This document shows, piece by piece, positions 50,198 through 57,623 of a stretch of 57,623 nucleotides of DNA; position 1 is the first letter of the stretch; each line of letters starts with the position of its first letter. A program made the translations under genes and the position numbers. The notes below the pieces were generated by a model. The model had not been told where the DNA came from. It saw only the letters and a program-made list of their open reading frames with translations, and did not search any database. Source of the stretch: Pseudomonas sp. BMS12 (GTDB taxonomy: Bacteria > Pseudomonadota > Gammaproteobacteria > Pseudomonadales > Pseudomonadaceae); assembly GCF_001592875.1 (NCBI RefSeq), contig NZ_LSOF01000013.1, positions 210,760 through 268,382 on the forward strand. The letters are read 5' to 3'.

Positions 50198-50833
50198 CTA
50201 GTCGCGACCCTGGCCCAGACCATGCCAGTGCTTGGCACCGATGAAGATGAAGCGCAGCTGCTGGGTCATCTTCGCTTCCGGGGTGAGGTGCGCGGGCAGT
50301 GCTTCGGCGGGGGCGTCGATCAGCTCGGGCAAGGTGGCGAACACGGTCTTCACCACCAGGTCGGCGAGCACTTCCAGGGCCGGGTCGTCCAAGTGCGGGG
50401 TACGGCTGAGCAGCTTGAGGTCGGCCACCAGGTCGTCGGTGATCTGCTGGCGCAACTGGCCGATGGCCTGGCGCACCGGCTGCGAGCCGCCGTACTGCTC
50501 GCGGGCGAGAAACAGGAACTGGCTGCGGTTGGCATTCACGGCGTCGAGGAAGATGCGCGCGCTGGCTTCGATGATGCTGCCCATCTCGATCTGGCTGCGG
50601 CGCACCTCGCGCAGGGTGTTGCGGAAGGTGGCGTCGACCTCGGCGACCAGCGCCAGGCCCAGCTCGTCCATGTCCTGGAAGTGGCGGTAGAAGCCGGTCG
50701 GCACGATGCCGGCGGTGCGGCTGACTTCGCGCAGGCTCAGGCTGCCGAAGCCGCGGCCACTATCCATCAGGCTGCGGGCAGCATCCATCAGGGCCAGGCG
50801 GGTCTGCAGTTTCTGTTCGGCGCGGGGTGACAT
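50198..50833 (-). CDS. desT: TetR-family repressor of desaturase genes, DesT
   Basis: The 211-residue regulator has an N-terminal TetR helix-turn-helix (LREVSRTAGIVPTGFYRHF) and a helical ligand-binding domain. It is divergent from an oxidoreductase-desaturase pair with two palindromic operators between them, the arrangement of P. aeruginosa DesT, which senses the ratio of saturated to unsaturated acyl-CoA and represses desCB. Confidence 0.9.
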   Translation of the reverse strand: MSPRAEQKLQTRLALMDAARSLMDSGRGFGSLSLREVSRTAGIVPTGFYRHFQDMDELGLALVAEVDATFRNTLREVRRSQIEMGSIIEASARIFLDAVNANRSQFLFLAREQYGGSQPVRQAIGQLRQQITDDLVADLKLLSRTPHLDDPALEVLADLVVKTVFATLPELIDAPAEALPAHLTPEAKMTQQLRFIFIGAKHWHGLGQGRD

Positions 50834-50902
50834 GGGCTTCGGCTGGTAGCAAGGGTGCGCCGCACTCTAGCAAATGCCCTTTGTCGGCGTCGAACCGATC
50901 AC

Positions 50903-50920
50903 AGTGAACAAGTGTTGACT
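50903..50920 (+). promoter_or_regulatory. DesT operator, distal copy
   Basis: AGTGAACAAGTGTTGACT is an 18-bp inverted repeat with one mismatched pair. It resembles the DesT/FabR-type operator and lies in the 130-base desT-desC gap. Confidence 0.82.
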
Positions 50921-50943
50921 GAAATAGATGTGCCTGCCAGATT

Positions 50944-50961
50944 AGTGAACAAATGTTCACT
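50944..50961 (+). promoter_or_regulatory. DesT operator, proximal copy
   Basis: AGTGAACAAATGTTCACT has perfect 8-bp arms. It lies 41 bases after the first copy, four helical turns, so two dimers would bind the same face. It ends two bases before the ATG at 50964. Confidence 0.85.
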
Positions 50962-50963
50962 GG

Positions 50964-52064
50964 ATGGCCGCCATGACCCTGCTGCCCTTGTCTCTCGTTC
51001 GTCGCCTGGCGCCCTGGTTGCGGCCCGTGCGTGCTTTGGTGGCCGGCCAGTGGCTGCGCGAGGCGGAGGTGGATGCCGTGCTGGCCTGGCTGCACCCGGC
51101 CTGGCGGCTCAGGCGTGTCATGGCCCAGGTGGTCGGGCGCGAATGGGTCAGTGACGACCTCCTGGCCCTGCGCCTGCGTTGCAATGGCAACGCCCGCAAC
51201 TGGCGCCCCGGCCAGCATGTGCAGCTGTACCTGGAGCAGGGCGGCGTGCGCCACTGCCGCAGCTACAGCCTGACCCGGATCGCGGCCGACGGCTGTGTCG
51301 AGCTGGGGATTCGTCGCCAGGCGGGCGGGCGCCTGTCCAATTGGCTGCTCGATCACTTGGGCGTGGGCGCCGTGCTCGAATTGGGCCAGGCCCAGGGCGA
51401 CCTGCAGTGGCCGCAGCAGGGCGAGGGCGTCGGCCTGCTGGCGGCCGGTAGCGGCATCACTGCGCTGCTCGGCCTGCTGCGCGAGGCGCTGGCGTGCGGC
51501 TACGCGGCGCCGGTCACGCTGCTGCATTACGTGCGTGAGGCCGGGCAGAAGGCCTATGCGGCGGAGCTGCAGCAGCTGATGCAACGCTATCCCAACCTGC
51601 AGGTGCGCTGGTTGCTGACCGGCCAGGCCGCTAGCGCTGCCGTCGAGCCCGGCGGCCGGCTGCGGGCGGAGCATCTGCTCGGCATGCAGGGCTTCAGCCT
51701 GTTGGCCTGCGGCCCGGCCGGCTTTATCGAGACGCTGCGCCAGCACTGGGCCGGTCCCCTGCAGAGCGAGGCCTTCAGCCCGCCGTTGCGTGCGGTCGAA
51801 ACGGGCGCGCCGGTGCGCCTGGACTTCGTGCGCAGCCATCTGCAGGTCGCCGGCGACAGTGCTCGCAATCTGCTGGAGCAGGCCGAGGCGGCCGGGCTGC
51901 GGCCGCTGCATGGCTGTCGCCAGGGCATCTGCACCACCTGTACCTGCACCCTGCTCGGTGGGCGCGTGCGCGACTTGCGCAGCGGTGACGTGTTCGCCGA
52001 GCCGGGCCAGCCGATCCGCCTGTGTGTCAGCGCCCCGCTGGGCGATGTGCAACTGGAACTCTAG
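50964..52064 (+). CDS. desC: Ferredoxin-reductase-type electron donor for DesB
   Basis: A 366-residue reductase with an FAD-binding barrel (HCRSYSLTR), an NAD(P)H-binding domain (LLAAGSGITALLGLLREA) and a C-terminal plant-type [2Fe-2S] domain (CRQGICTTCTCTLLGG, with the last Cys in RLCVSAP). It should pass electrons from NADPH to the desaturase encoded ten bases downstream. The start is uncertain: ATGs at 50964 and 50973 both lack a ribosome binding site because the operator occupies that place. Confidence 0.9.
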   Translation: MAAMTLLPLSLVRRLAPWLRPVRALVAGQWLREAEVDAVLAWLHPAWRLRRVMAQVVGREWVSDDLLALRLRCNGNARNWRPGQHVQLYLEQGGVRHCRSYSLTRIAADGCVELGIRRQAGGRLSNWLLDHLGVGAVLELGQAQGDLQWPQQGEGVGLLAAGSGITALLGLLREALACGYAAPVTLLHYVREAGQKAYAAELQQLMQRYPNLQVRWLLTGQAASAAVEPGGRLRAEHLLGMQGFSLLACGPAGFIETLRQHWAGPLQSEAFSPPLRAVETGAPVRLDFVRSHLQVAGDSARNLLEQAEAAGLRPLHGCRQGICTTCTCTLLGGRVRDLRSGDVFAEPGQPIRLCVSAPLGDVQLEL

Positions 52065-52074
52065 GAGAAGGACG

Positions 52075-53154
52075 ATGCGCCAAGATCGCGAACTGAATAG
52101 CGCCGAACTGGAAGCCTTCGCCAGCGAACTCGATGGCCTGCGCCGGCGCACCCTGGCCGACCTGGGCGCGGTGGACGCGCGCTATATCCGCCGGGTGCGC
52201 GGTGCCGTGCGCCTGTGCTGCTGGAGCGGTCGGGCGCTGCTGATGCTCGGCTGGTTCCCACCCACCTGGCTGCTCGGCACGCTACTGCTGGCTCTGGGCA
52301 AGATCCTCGAGAACATGGAGCTGGGCCACAACGTGATGCATGGCCAGTACGACTGGATGAACGATCCGGAGCTGATGGGCCAGCGCTACGAGTGGGATAT
52401 CGCCGGGCCGGCCGATTTCTGGCGACACACCCACAACCATGTGCACCACACCTGGACCAACGTGATCGGCATGGACGACGACGTCGGCTACGGCGTGGTG
52501 CGCCTGTTCCCCGAACAGCGCTGGAAGCCCTTCTACCGCTGGCAGCCGTTGTGGGTGACGTTGCAGGCGCTGCTGTTCCAGTACGCCGTGGCGATCCAGC
52601 ACCTGCGCCTGGACCAGCTGGCCAAGGGGCGAATCGCCGCCGCCGAGGTACGCCCGCTGGCGCGGCAGCTCGGCGCCAAGCTGCTGCGCCTGTGGGGCAA
52701 GGACTATCTGCTATTCCCGCTGCTGGCCCTGGCCATCGGTGCCAATGCCCTGGCCGTGCTGGCCGGCAATGCCCTGGCCAACCTGCTGCGCAACCTGTGG
52801 ACCTTTCTGGTGATCTTCTGCGGGCACTTCACCGAACGCGCGGCGGTGTTCAGCAAGGAGTCGGTGGCGGGCGAGAGCCGTGGCCAGTGGTACCTGCGTC
52901 AGTTGCGCGGCTCCAGCAACCTGCAGGGCGGCAAGCTGTTCCACATCCTCACCGGCAACCTCAGCCACCAGATCGAACATCATCTGTTTCCCGACCTGCC
53001 GGCTCGGCGCTATGCCGAACTGGCGCCGCAGGTGCGCGAGATCGCCGCGCGTTATGGCCAGGTGTACAACAGCGGACACCTGGCGGCGCAGTTCGCCAGC
53101 GTGGTCAAACGCATCTGGATCTACCGTCTGCCACCGGTGCTGCCGGCGCATTGA
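52075..53154 (+). CDS. desB: Acyl-CoA delta-9 fatty acid desaturase
   Basis: The 359-residue membrane di-iron desaturase has all three histidine boxes: HNVMH, HNHVHH (within RHTHNHVHHTW) and HQIEHH, with hydrophobic segments between them. P. aeruginosa DesB desaturates exogenous saturated acyl-CoA at position 9, under DesT. ATG at 52075 follows AGGAGAAGG. It forms an operon with desC. Confidence 0.92.
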   Translation: MRQDRELNSAELEAFASELDGLRRRTLADLGAVDARYIRRVRGAVRLCCWSGRALLMLGWFPPTWLLGTLLLALGKILENMELGHNVMHGQYDWMNDPELMGQRYEWDIAGPADFWRHTHNHVHHTWTNVIGMDDDVGYGVVRLFPEQRWKPFYRWQPLWVTLQALLFQYAVAIQHLRLDQLAKGRIAAAEVRPLARQLGAKLLRLWGKDYLLFPLLALAIGANALAVLAGNALANLLRNLWTFLVIFCGHFTERAAVFSKESVAGESRGQWYLRQLRGSSNLQGGKLFHILTGNLSHQIEHHLFPDLPARRYAELAPQVREIAARYGQVYNSGHLAAQFASVVKRIWIYRLPPVLPAH

Positions 53155-53225
53155 AGAGGGATGCAGGGGACGGGTGGTAGGGGCTGTGCTTTGCCGCGCA
53201 TAGCTGCCTGCTTTCATGGTGCCTT

Positions 53226-53248
53226 ATCGCGGCTGAAGCCGCTCCCAC
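53226..53248. repeat. Single REP element after desB
   Basis: ATCGCGGCTGAAGCCGCTCCCAC is a full single REP copy without a close partner. It lies 70 bases after desB. The 190-base gap to the next gene otherwise contains only the terminator at 53304. Confidence 0.8.
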
Positions 53249-53303
53249 CCAAGCCGGCTGCACCGCATAAGCCACCCATGTGGATATTTGTCGCGGCCAA
53301 TAA

Positions 53304-53327
53304 AAAGCCCGGCATGTGCCGGGCTTT
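53304..53327 (-). terminator. Terminator of the repeat-protein gene, possibly bidirectional
   Basis: AAAGCCCGGC (53304-53313) pairs perfectly with GCCGGGCTTT (53318-53327). On the minus strand it is followed by TTTTTA and lies just after the repeat-protein stop. It may also end desCB transcription from the other side. Confidence 0.85.
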
Positions 53328-53345
53328 AGGGGGTTGCAACCAGCG

Positions 53346-53759
53346 TCAGGCAGTGTGGCGGCCGACGCGCTCGTTGCCGTTCTCGGCGACATCACGGTTT
53401 TCGATCAGGCGGTCGGAACCACCTTCGGCGATATCACGGCTGTCGATCAGGCGGTCGGAACCACCCTCGGCGACATCACGGCTGTCGATCAGGCGGTCGG
53501 AGCCACCCTCGGCGATATCACGGCTGTCGAGCAGACGCTCGGAGCCGCCTTCGGCGACGCGGAAGGCCTTGGTACGTTCGCTGCCGTTTTCGGCCACATC
53601 GCGGCTCTCGATCAGGCGCTCGGCACCACCTTCGGCGACGGTGCTTTCGTGGTGAACGGACTGCAGTTCGATCAGTGGCGGCTGCTCATTACCGGGTAGG
53701 GCGAAGGCGCTGCTGGTCAGGGTGGCCAGGATCAGGCTGGCGAGAATCTGCTTTTTCAT
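53346..53759 (-). CDS. Secreted protein made of 14-residue repeats
   Basis: A 137-residue protein with a signal peptide (MKKQILASLILATLTSSAFA) and then seven tandem units of 13-14 residues with consensus VAEGGSDRLIDSRD. The inner four (about residues 68-123) are nearly identical, also in DNA (42-bp period); the outer ones vary (VAENGSERTKAFR, VAENGNERVG). Units are acidic-polar with alternating charged residues and no cysteine. Similar small secreted proteins exist in Pseudomonas, sometimes labelled phage infection protein without evidence. Function is unknown. Good ribosome binding site (AAGGAG). Confidence 0.78.
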   Translation of the reverse strand: MKKQILASLILATLTSSAFALPGNEQPPLIELQSVHHESTVAEGGAERLIESRDVAENGSERTKAFRVAEGGSERLLDSRDIAEGGSDRLIDSRDVAEGGSDRLIDSRDIAEGGSDRLIENRDVAENGNERVGRHTA

Positions 53760-53893
53760 CTTGGGCTCCTTGTGGGGGCGTAAGTGAGTACGGAGCAGAT
53801 GTTAGCGAGCTGGCTGGCAGACTGAAGTCGACTGTTCTGATAGTGCCCATCGATGCTGTCGATGCGCCTGGAAAAGGCTCTGCAATAGGGGTT

Positions 53894-54823
53894 TCAGCCG
53901 TTGTTGCGGCGCCACTGAGCCCACTCGAAGGCGAGCACGACCAGCAGCGAAAGGGCGAAGGGCAGCAGCAGATAGAACACGCGGAATACGATCAGCGCGG
54001 CCAGCACATCGGCGGTGGGCAGCTCCGGCATGGCGGCGAGGAAGGTCACTTCCAATACGCCAAGGCCACCGGGGGCGTGCGACAGCAGGGCCAGGGAGAA
54101 GGACGCGAGGAACACGCCGAGTACCACCAGGTAGCCGGGGTTGCCGGCTTCCGGCAGGGCGAAATAGATGATCGCCGCCGCGCAGGCCAGCTCCAGCGGG
54201 CCGGCCAGTAACTGGCGGGCGACTATGCCCAGGCGCGGATACTCGACATGCAGCTTGCCCCAGCGCCAGGACTGGAACTGGCGCCAGGAGCCCAGCACAT
54301 AGAGCAACACCAGGCTCAGCATACCCATGCCGATGGCCCTGGAAACCCTGGGGCTGACGCTGATGATGCGTTCTATCAGTTGCGGTTCGAGCACCAGTAC
54401 CGCGCCGCCACAGAGCAGGGTGCCGAGGGCGAAGGTGAAGGAGCAGAAGAAGATCAGCAGGCCGATTTCCTGGGCCTCCAGTCCCTTGCTGCTGTACGCG
54501 CGGTAGCGCACCACGGCGCCGGAGAACACCGAGGCGCCGATATTGTGGGCCAGGGCGTAGGTGGTGAAGGAGCACAGGGTGATGAACCACCAGGAGATCT
54601 TCTTGCCCAGGTGGGCGATGGCGATGCGGTCGTACCAGGCCAGCGCGGAGTAGGCGCCAAGCGTCGCGGCGCCGGCCAGCAGCCAGTTGTGTGCGGAGAT
54701 GGCCAGCAGGCTGTCCTGCAGCTCGGCCAGGGAAATGGTGCGGATCTCCTTGTACAGCAGGTAGCAGGAGAACACGACGGCGGCCAAACCGATCAGGGTC
54801 CAGATCCAGTCGCGCTTCTTCAT
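53894..54823 (-). CDS. UPF0104 / LPG-synthase-like transmembrane protein
   Basis: A 309-residue protein with about eight membrane spans, related to the flippase half of lysylphosphatidylglycerol synthases (UPF0104): FTTYALAHNIGASVFSGAVVRYRAY and SHAPGGLGVLEVTFL are family motifs. The soluble aminoacyltransferase half is absent. I start at MKKRDWIW. It may move a lipid across the membrane; substrate unknown. Confidence 0.82.
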   Translation of the reverse strand: MKKRDWIWTLIGLAAVVFSCYLLYKEIRTISLAELQDSLLAISAHNWLLAGAATLGAYSALAWYDRIAIAHLGKKISWWFITLCSFTTYALAHNIGASVFSGAVVRYRAYSSKGLEAQEIGLLIFFCSFTFALGTLLCGGAVLVLEPQLIERIISVSPRVSRAIGMGMLSLVLLYVLGSWRQFQSWRWGKLHVEYPRLGIVARQLLAGPLELACAAAIIYFALPEAGNPGYLVVLGVFLASFSLALLSHAPGGLGVLEVTFLAAMPELPTADVLAALIVFRVFYLLLPFALSLLVVLAFEWAQWRRNNG

Positions 54824-54919
54824 GCTCACTCCAGGCCGGTGCCGCCCAGGCCGGCGGCGAAATGCCCCGCAGTATCGGCGCATGCCGCGCCCGGCTCAAG
54901 GTCGCACTTGAGCCGGGTT

Positions 54920-57214
54920 TCAGGCGATGCGTTGCACGGCGCTGCTCGGCAGCAGGCGAATGGCGATGAACTTGGACGTGGGGGTGAAGCTGCCCTCGCC
55001 AACGCTGGCCAGCGGCACCAGCGGGTTGGTTTCAGGATAGTAGGCTGCGGCCTGGCCGGGCGGCGTGTCGTAGGCGAGCAGGGTGAAACCGCGCACGCGC
55101 CGTTCGATGCCGTCGTCCCACAGCGAGACGATATCCACCTGCTGGCCGGCCTGCAGGCCCAGGCGCTGGATGTCCTGCGGGTTGATGAAGAGTACTTCGC
55201 GCATGCCGTGCACGCCGCGGTAGCGGTCGTCCAGGCCGTACAGGGTGGTGTTGTACTGGTCGTGCGAGCGCAGGGTCTGCAGCACCAGGTGTGCGTCCTG
55301 GCCGCGCGCCTGCGGCGCCAGCAGTTCGTCCGGCAGCGCGTGGGCGATGAACTGCGCCTTGCCGCTGGCGGTGTTCCAGCGGTATTCGGCGGCGGCGTTG
55401 CCCAGGTGGAAGCCGCCGGGCTGGGCGAGCCTCTCCTCGAAGTTGGCGAAGCCGGGAATGGTGTCGGCGATCAGTGCGCGGATGCGCCGGTAGTCCGCGC
55501 TCAGCTGCAGCCAGTCCTGCGGCTGGGCGCCGAGGGTGGCCTGGGCGATGCCGGCGATGATCGCCGGCTCCGAGCGCATCTCGCGTGACAGCGGCGCGAG
55601 CTGGCCCCAGGACGCGTGCACCATGCTGAACGAGTCCTCCACCGTGACCGCCTGCGGGCCGGCGGCCTGCAGGTCGAGGTCGGTACGCCCCAGGCACGGC
55701 AGGATCAGCGCCTGGCGGCCATGCATCAGGTGGCTGCGGTTGAGCTTGGTGCTGATCTGCACGGTCAGCTCGCACTGCTGCAGCGCCGCCTGGGTGCGCG
55801 GGCTGTCCGGGGTGGCCTGGGCGAAGTTGCCGCCGAGGCCGATGAACACCTTGCTATGACCGGCCAGCATGGCCTCGATGGCTTCCACCGTGTTGTGCCC
55901 GGGCCGGCGCGGCATGTCGATGCCGAAGCGGCGCTGCAGGGCGTCGAGGAAAAATGCCGGTGGCCGCTCGTTGATGCCCATGGTGCGGTCGCCCTGCACG
56001 TTGCTGTGGCCGCGCACCGGGCACAGGCCGGCGCCCGGCTTGCCGAGGTTGCCGCGCAGCAGCATGAGGTTGGCGATTTCGTGGATGGTGGCAACCGAGT
56101 GGCGATGCTGGGTGATACCCATGGCCCAGCAGGCGATCACCCGTTCGGCCTTGGCGTACAGGCGCGCGGCCCGCTCGATCTCGGCACGCGGCAGGCCGCA
56201 CTGCGCCTCGATCTGTTGCCAGGAGGTCTGCTCGACCTGCGCCAGCCAGTCTTCCAGCCCCTCGCAGTGGGCCGCGATAAAGGCCTGGTCGAACACCGTG
56301 CCGGGGCGCTCGCGTTCCCATTGCAGCAGGTACTTGGCCATGCCGCGCACGGCGGCCATGTCGCCACCCAGGCGCGGGCGGAAGTAGGCGCTGCTGGTCG
56401 GCTCGGACTCGTTGGTGAGCATCTCCAGCGGGTGCTGTGGGTGCTGGAAGCGTTCCAGACCGCGCTCCTTGAGCGGGTTGAAGCAGGCCACGCTGGCGCC
56501 GCGCGCCACCGCCTCGCGCAGCGGTTCAAGCATGCGCGGGTGGTTGGTGCCGGGGTTCTGGCCGAACACGAAGATGGCGTCGGCATGTTCGAAGTCGGCG
56601 AAGGTCACCGTGCCCTTGCCCACGCCGATGCTCTGGCCCAGGGCCACGCCGCTGGCCTCGTGGCACATGTTCGAGCAGTCGGGAAAGTTATTGGTGCCGT
56701 AGCTGCGCACGAACAGTTGGTAGAGGAAGGCCGCCTCGTTGCTGGCCCGGCCGGAGGTGTAGAACTCGGCCTGGTCGGGGTTGTCGAGGTTGCGCAGTAC
56801 TTCGCCGATCAGGGCGAAGGCGGCGTCCCAGCTGATCGGCACGTAGCGGTCGCTGGCGGCGTCGTAGCGCAGCGGCTCGATCAGCCGGCCCTGGTGCTCC
56901 AGCCAGTAGTCGCTCTGCTCGCGCAGCTGGGCGACGCTGTAACGGGCGAAGAACTCGGCGCCGATGCCACGCCGCGTAGCTTCCCAGTTGACCGCCTTGG
57001 CGCCGTTCTCGCAGAACTTCACCAGGCCGCTTTCCGGCGACTCGCCCCAGGCGCAACCGGGGCAGTCGAAGCCGCCGTTCTGGTTGGTCTTGAGCAGGGC
57101 GCGCAGGTTCTTGAATGGCTGCTTGCTGTCCAGCCAGTGCTGGGTGACGCTGCGCAGCGCGCCCCAGCCGGCGGCCGGGCCGGTGTAGGGTTGGTAGCGG
57201 GGTTGGCTGCTCAT
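54920..57214 (-). CDS. YdeP/FdhF-type molybdopterin oxidoreductase
   Basis: A 764-residue bis-MGD oxidoreductase of the formate-dehydrogenase-like YdeP group. The N-terminus has a reduced iron-sulfur region (CPGCAWGE, then KFCENGAKAVNWE). The likely molybdenum-ligand region is SNMCHEASGVALG; it carries Cys, not selenocysteine, and no in-frame UGA is present. Further motifs: FGQNPGTNHPRM, GHSNVQGDRTMGI, and the C-terminal MGD domain LRSHDQYNTTLYGLDDRYRG. It has no signal peptide, so it acts in the cytoplasm. E. coli YdeP affects acid resistance; the substrate is unproven. It overlaps fdhD by four bases. Confidence 0.88.
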   Translation of the reverse strand: MSSQPRYQPYTGPAAGWGALRSVTQHWLDSKQPFKNLRALLKTNQNGGFDCPGCAWGESPESGLVKFCENGAKAVNWEATRRGIGAEFFARYSVAQLREQSDYWLEHQGRLIEPLRYDAASDRYVPISWDAAFALIGEVLRNLDNPDQAEFYTSGRASNEAAFLYQLFVRSYGTNNFPDCSNMCHEASGVALGQSIGVGKGTVTFADFEHADAIFVFGQNPGTNHPRMLEPLREAVARGASVACFNPLKERGLERFQHPQHPLEMLTNESEPTSSAYFRPRLGGDMAAVRGMAKYLLQWERERPGTVFDQAFIAAHCEGLEDWLAQVEQTSWQQIEAQCGLPRAEIERAARLYAKAERVIACWAMGITQHRHSVATIHEIANLMLLRGNLGKPGAGLCPVRGHSNVQGDRTMGINERPPAFFLDALQRRFGIDMPRRPGHNTVEAIEAMLAGHSKVFIGLGGNFAQATPDSPRTQAALQQCELTVQISTKLNRSHLMHGRQALILPCLGRTDLDLQAAGPQAVTVEDSFSMVHASWGQLAPLSREMRSEPAIIAGIAQATLGAQPQDWLQLSADYRRIRALIADTIPGFANFEERLAQPGGFHLGNAAAEYRWNTASGKAQFIAHALPDELLAPQARGQDAHLVLQTLRSHDQYNTTLYGLDDRYRGVHGMREVLFINPQDIQRLGLQAGQQVDIVSLWDDGIERRVRGFTLLAYDTPPGQAAAYYPETNPLVPLASVGEGSFTPTSKFIAIRLLPSSAVQRIA

Positions 57215-57623
57215 GGGCGGTCCTCCGGCGCCGGGCTGTAGACCCGTGGCGCATGGCGATGGGGCAGGTGGATCAGGTTGAGGCGGTGACGACGCGCCCA
57301 GTCCACGGTCAGCGCGGTGGGGGCGGACAGGCTGACCAGGGTGGCGATGCCGGCGCGCACCGCCTTGTGCAGCAGCTCCAGGCTGCAGCGGCTGGTGACC
57401 ACGGCGAAGCCGGCGGCGGGATCGAGTTGGCGGTGGGCGAGGGCGCCGATCAGCTTGTCCAGGGCATTGTGCCGGCCGATGTCTTCGCGGCATGCGGCGA
57501 TCTGGCCGTGGTCATCGACGAACAGCGCCGCATGCAGGGCGCCGCTGACCCGGGCCTGCAACTGCGCGGCGGCGATGCGCGCGCGCAGCAGCGCCAGGTG
57601 TTCGGCCGGCGGCAGTGCCTGGC
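57211..57623 (-). CDS. fdhD: Formate dehydrogenase sulfur carrier FdhD, C-terminal half
   Basis: The frame runs off the right edge; the last 137 codons are visible. They show the FdhD core: HAALFVDDHGQI, REDIGRHNALDKLIGALAH, and a closing domain GIATLVSLSAPTALTVDWAR. FdhD transfers sulfur from IscS to the molybdenum cofactor of formate dehydrogenases; the essential CXXC loop should lie beyond the window. Coupling to the molybdoenzyme gene implies that the latter needs a sulfurated cofactor. Confidence 0.9.
   Translation of the reverse strand, partial: QALPPAEHLALLRARIAAAQLQARVSGALHAALFVDDHGQIAACREDIGRHNALDKLIGALAHRQLDPAAGFAVVTSRCSLELLHKAVRAGIATLVSLSAPTALTVDWARRHRLNLIHLPHRHAPRVYSPAPEDRP

Noticed and set aside
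53385..53660. CRISPR-like array
   Set aside because: The regular repeats have no unique spacers; they are in-frame 42-bp units of a protein with a signal peptide.
55000..57214. Selenocysteine codon in the formate-dehydrogenase-like gene
   Set aside because: The frame has no internal TGA; the likely metal ligand is an ordinary cysteine.
1..57623. Insertion sequences, prophage, integrons or toxin-antitoxin pairs
   Set aside because: No transposase, integrase, recombinase, phage structural gene or typical toxin-antitoxin pair was seen on either strand; the only mobile-like sequences are REP elements.

Overview
The window reads as chromosomal DNA of a Pseudomonas species. Three things point there: the ndh / coaE / pilD-pilC-pilB / nadC / ampDE block, the desB-desC-desT / ureE-ureF-ureG / ureJ block, both in orders I know from P. 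aeruginosa, and many copies of the Pseudomonas-type REP palindrome (GTGGGAGCGGCTT..GCCGCGA). Most genes are GC-rich; one segment, about 6.7 to 12.95 kb, is visibly poorer in GC. I see no transposase, integrase, phage gene or CRISPR array. All names rest on reading the translated sequence by eye; no database search was possible.

Layout. 0.1-5.8 kb: type II NADH dehydrogenase, small conserved proteins, an acetyltransferase operon with an orphan CbiM-like permease, yacG and coaE. 5.8-13.4 kb: type IV pilus locus. pilD, pilC and pilB run leftwards, but the usual single pilA is replaced by a 61-residue prepilin (PilA-N) behind a sigma-54 promoter, a separate secreted Cys-rich protein (candidate PilA-C), and a three-gene ABC transporter resembling PilG/H/I. 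This arrangement recalls Geobacter and Myxococcus rather than Pseudomonas. 13.5-21.7 kb: nadC, a DUF1631 gene, ampDE, a fructokinase (mak) and a chemoreceptor. 21.7-36.4 kb: tatD, then an amide/urea nitrogen region: a LuxR/NarL-type response regulator, an NCS1-transporter/hybrid histidine kinase fusion, a UrtABCDE-type ABC importer, formamidase (fmdA), an FmdB zinc-ribbon protein, aliphatic amidase (amiE) and its AAA partner amiB. Matching 16-bp inverted repeats in a 7-2-7 layout lie before urtA and fmdA.

36.4-46.7 kb: ClC antiporter, APC-like membrane protein, RhlE-type helicase, then a leftward signalling operon (polyamine-type binding protein, diguanylate cyclase, receiver-CheC protein, PAS protein), MscS channel and TPR protein. 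46.7-57.6 kb: LOG-family hydrolase, urease accessory genes ureJ/G/F/E (structural urease genes are not here), the DesT-regulated acyl-CoA desaturase genes with two operators, a secreted 14-residue-repeat protein, a UPF0104 membrane protein, and a YdeP-type molybdoenzyme with fdhD running off the right edge.

How it fits together: importer, formamidase and amidase would take up short amides or urea and release ammonia, with the nearby transporter-kinase and response regulator as likely controllers; the urease accessory genes fit the same nitrogen theme. The two leads most worth following are the split-pilin/PilGHI block and the NCS1-kinase/7-2-7-operator amide regulon.
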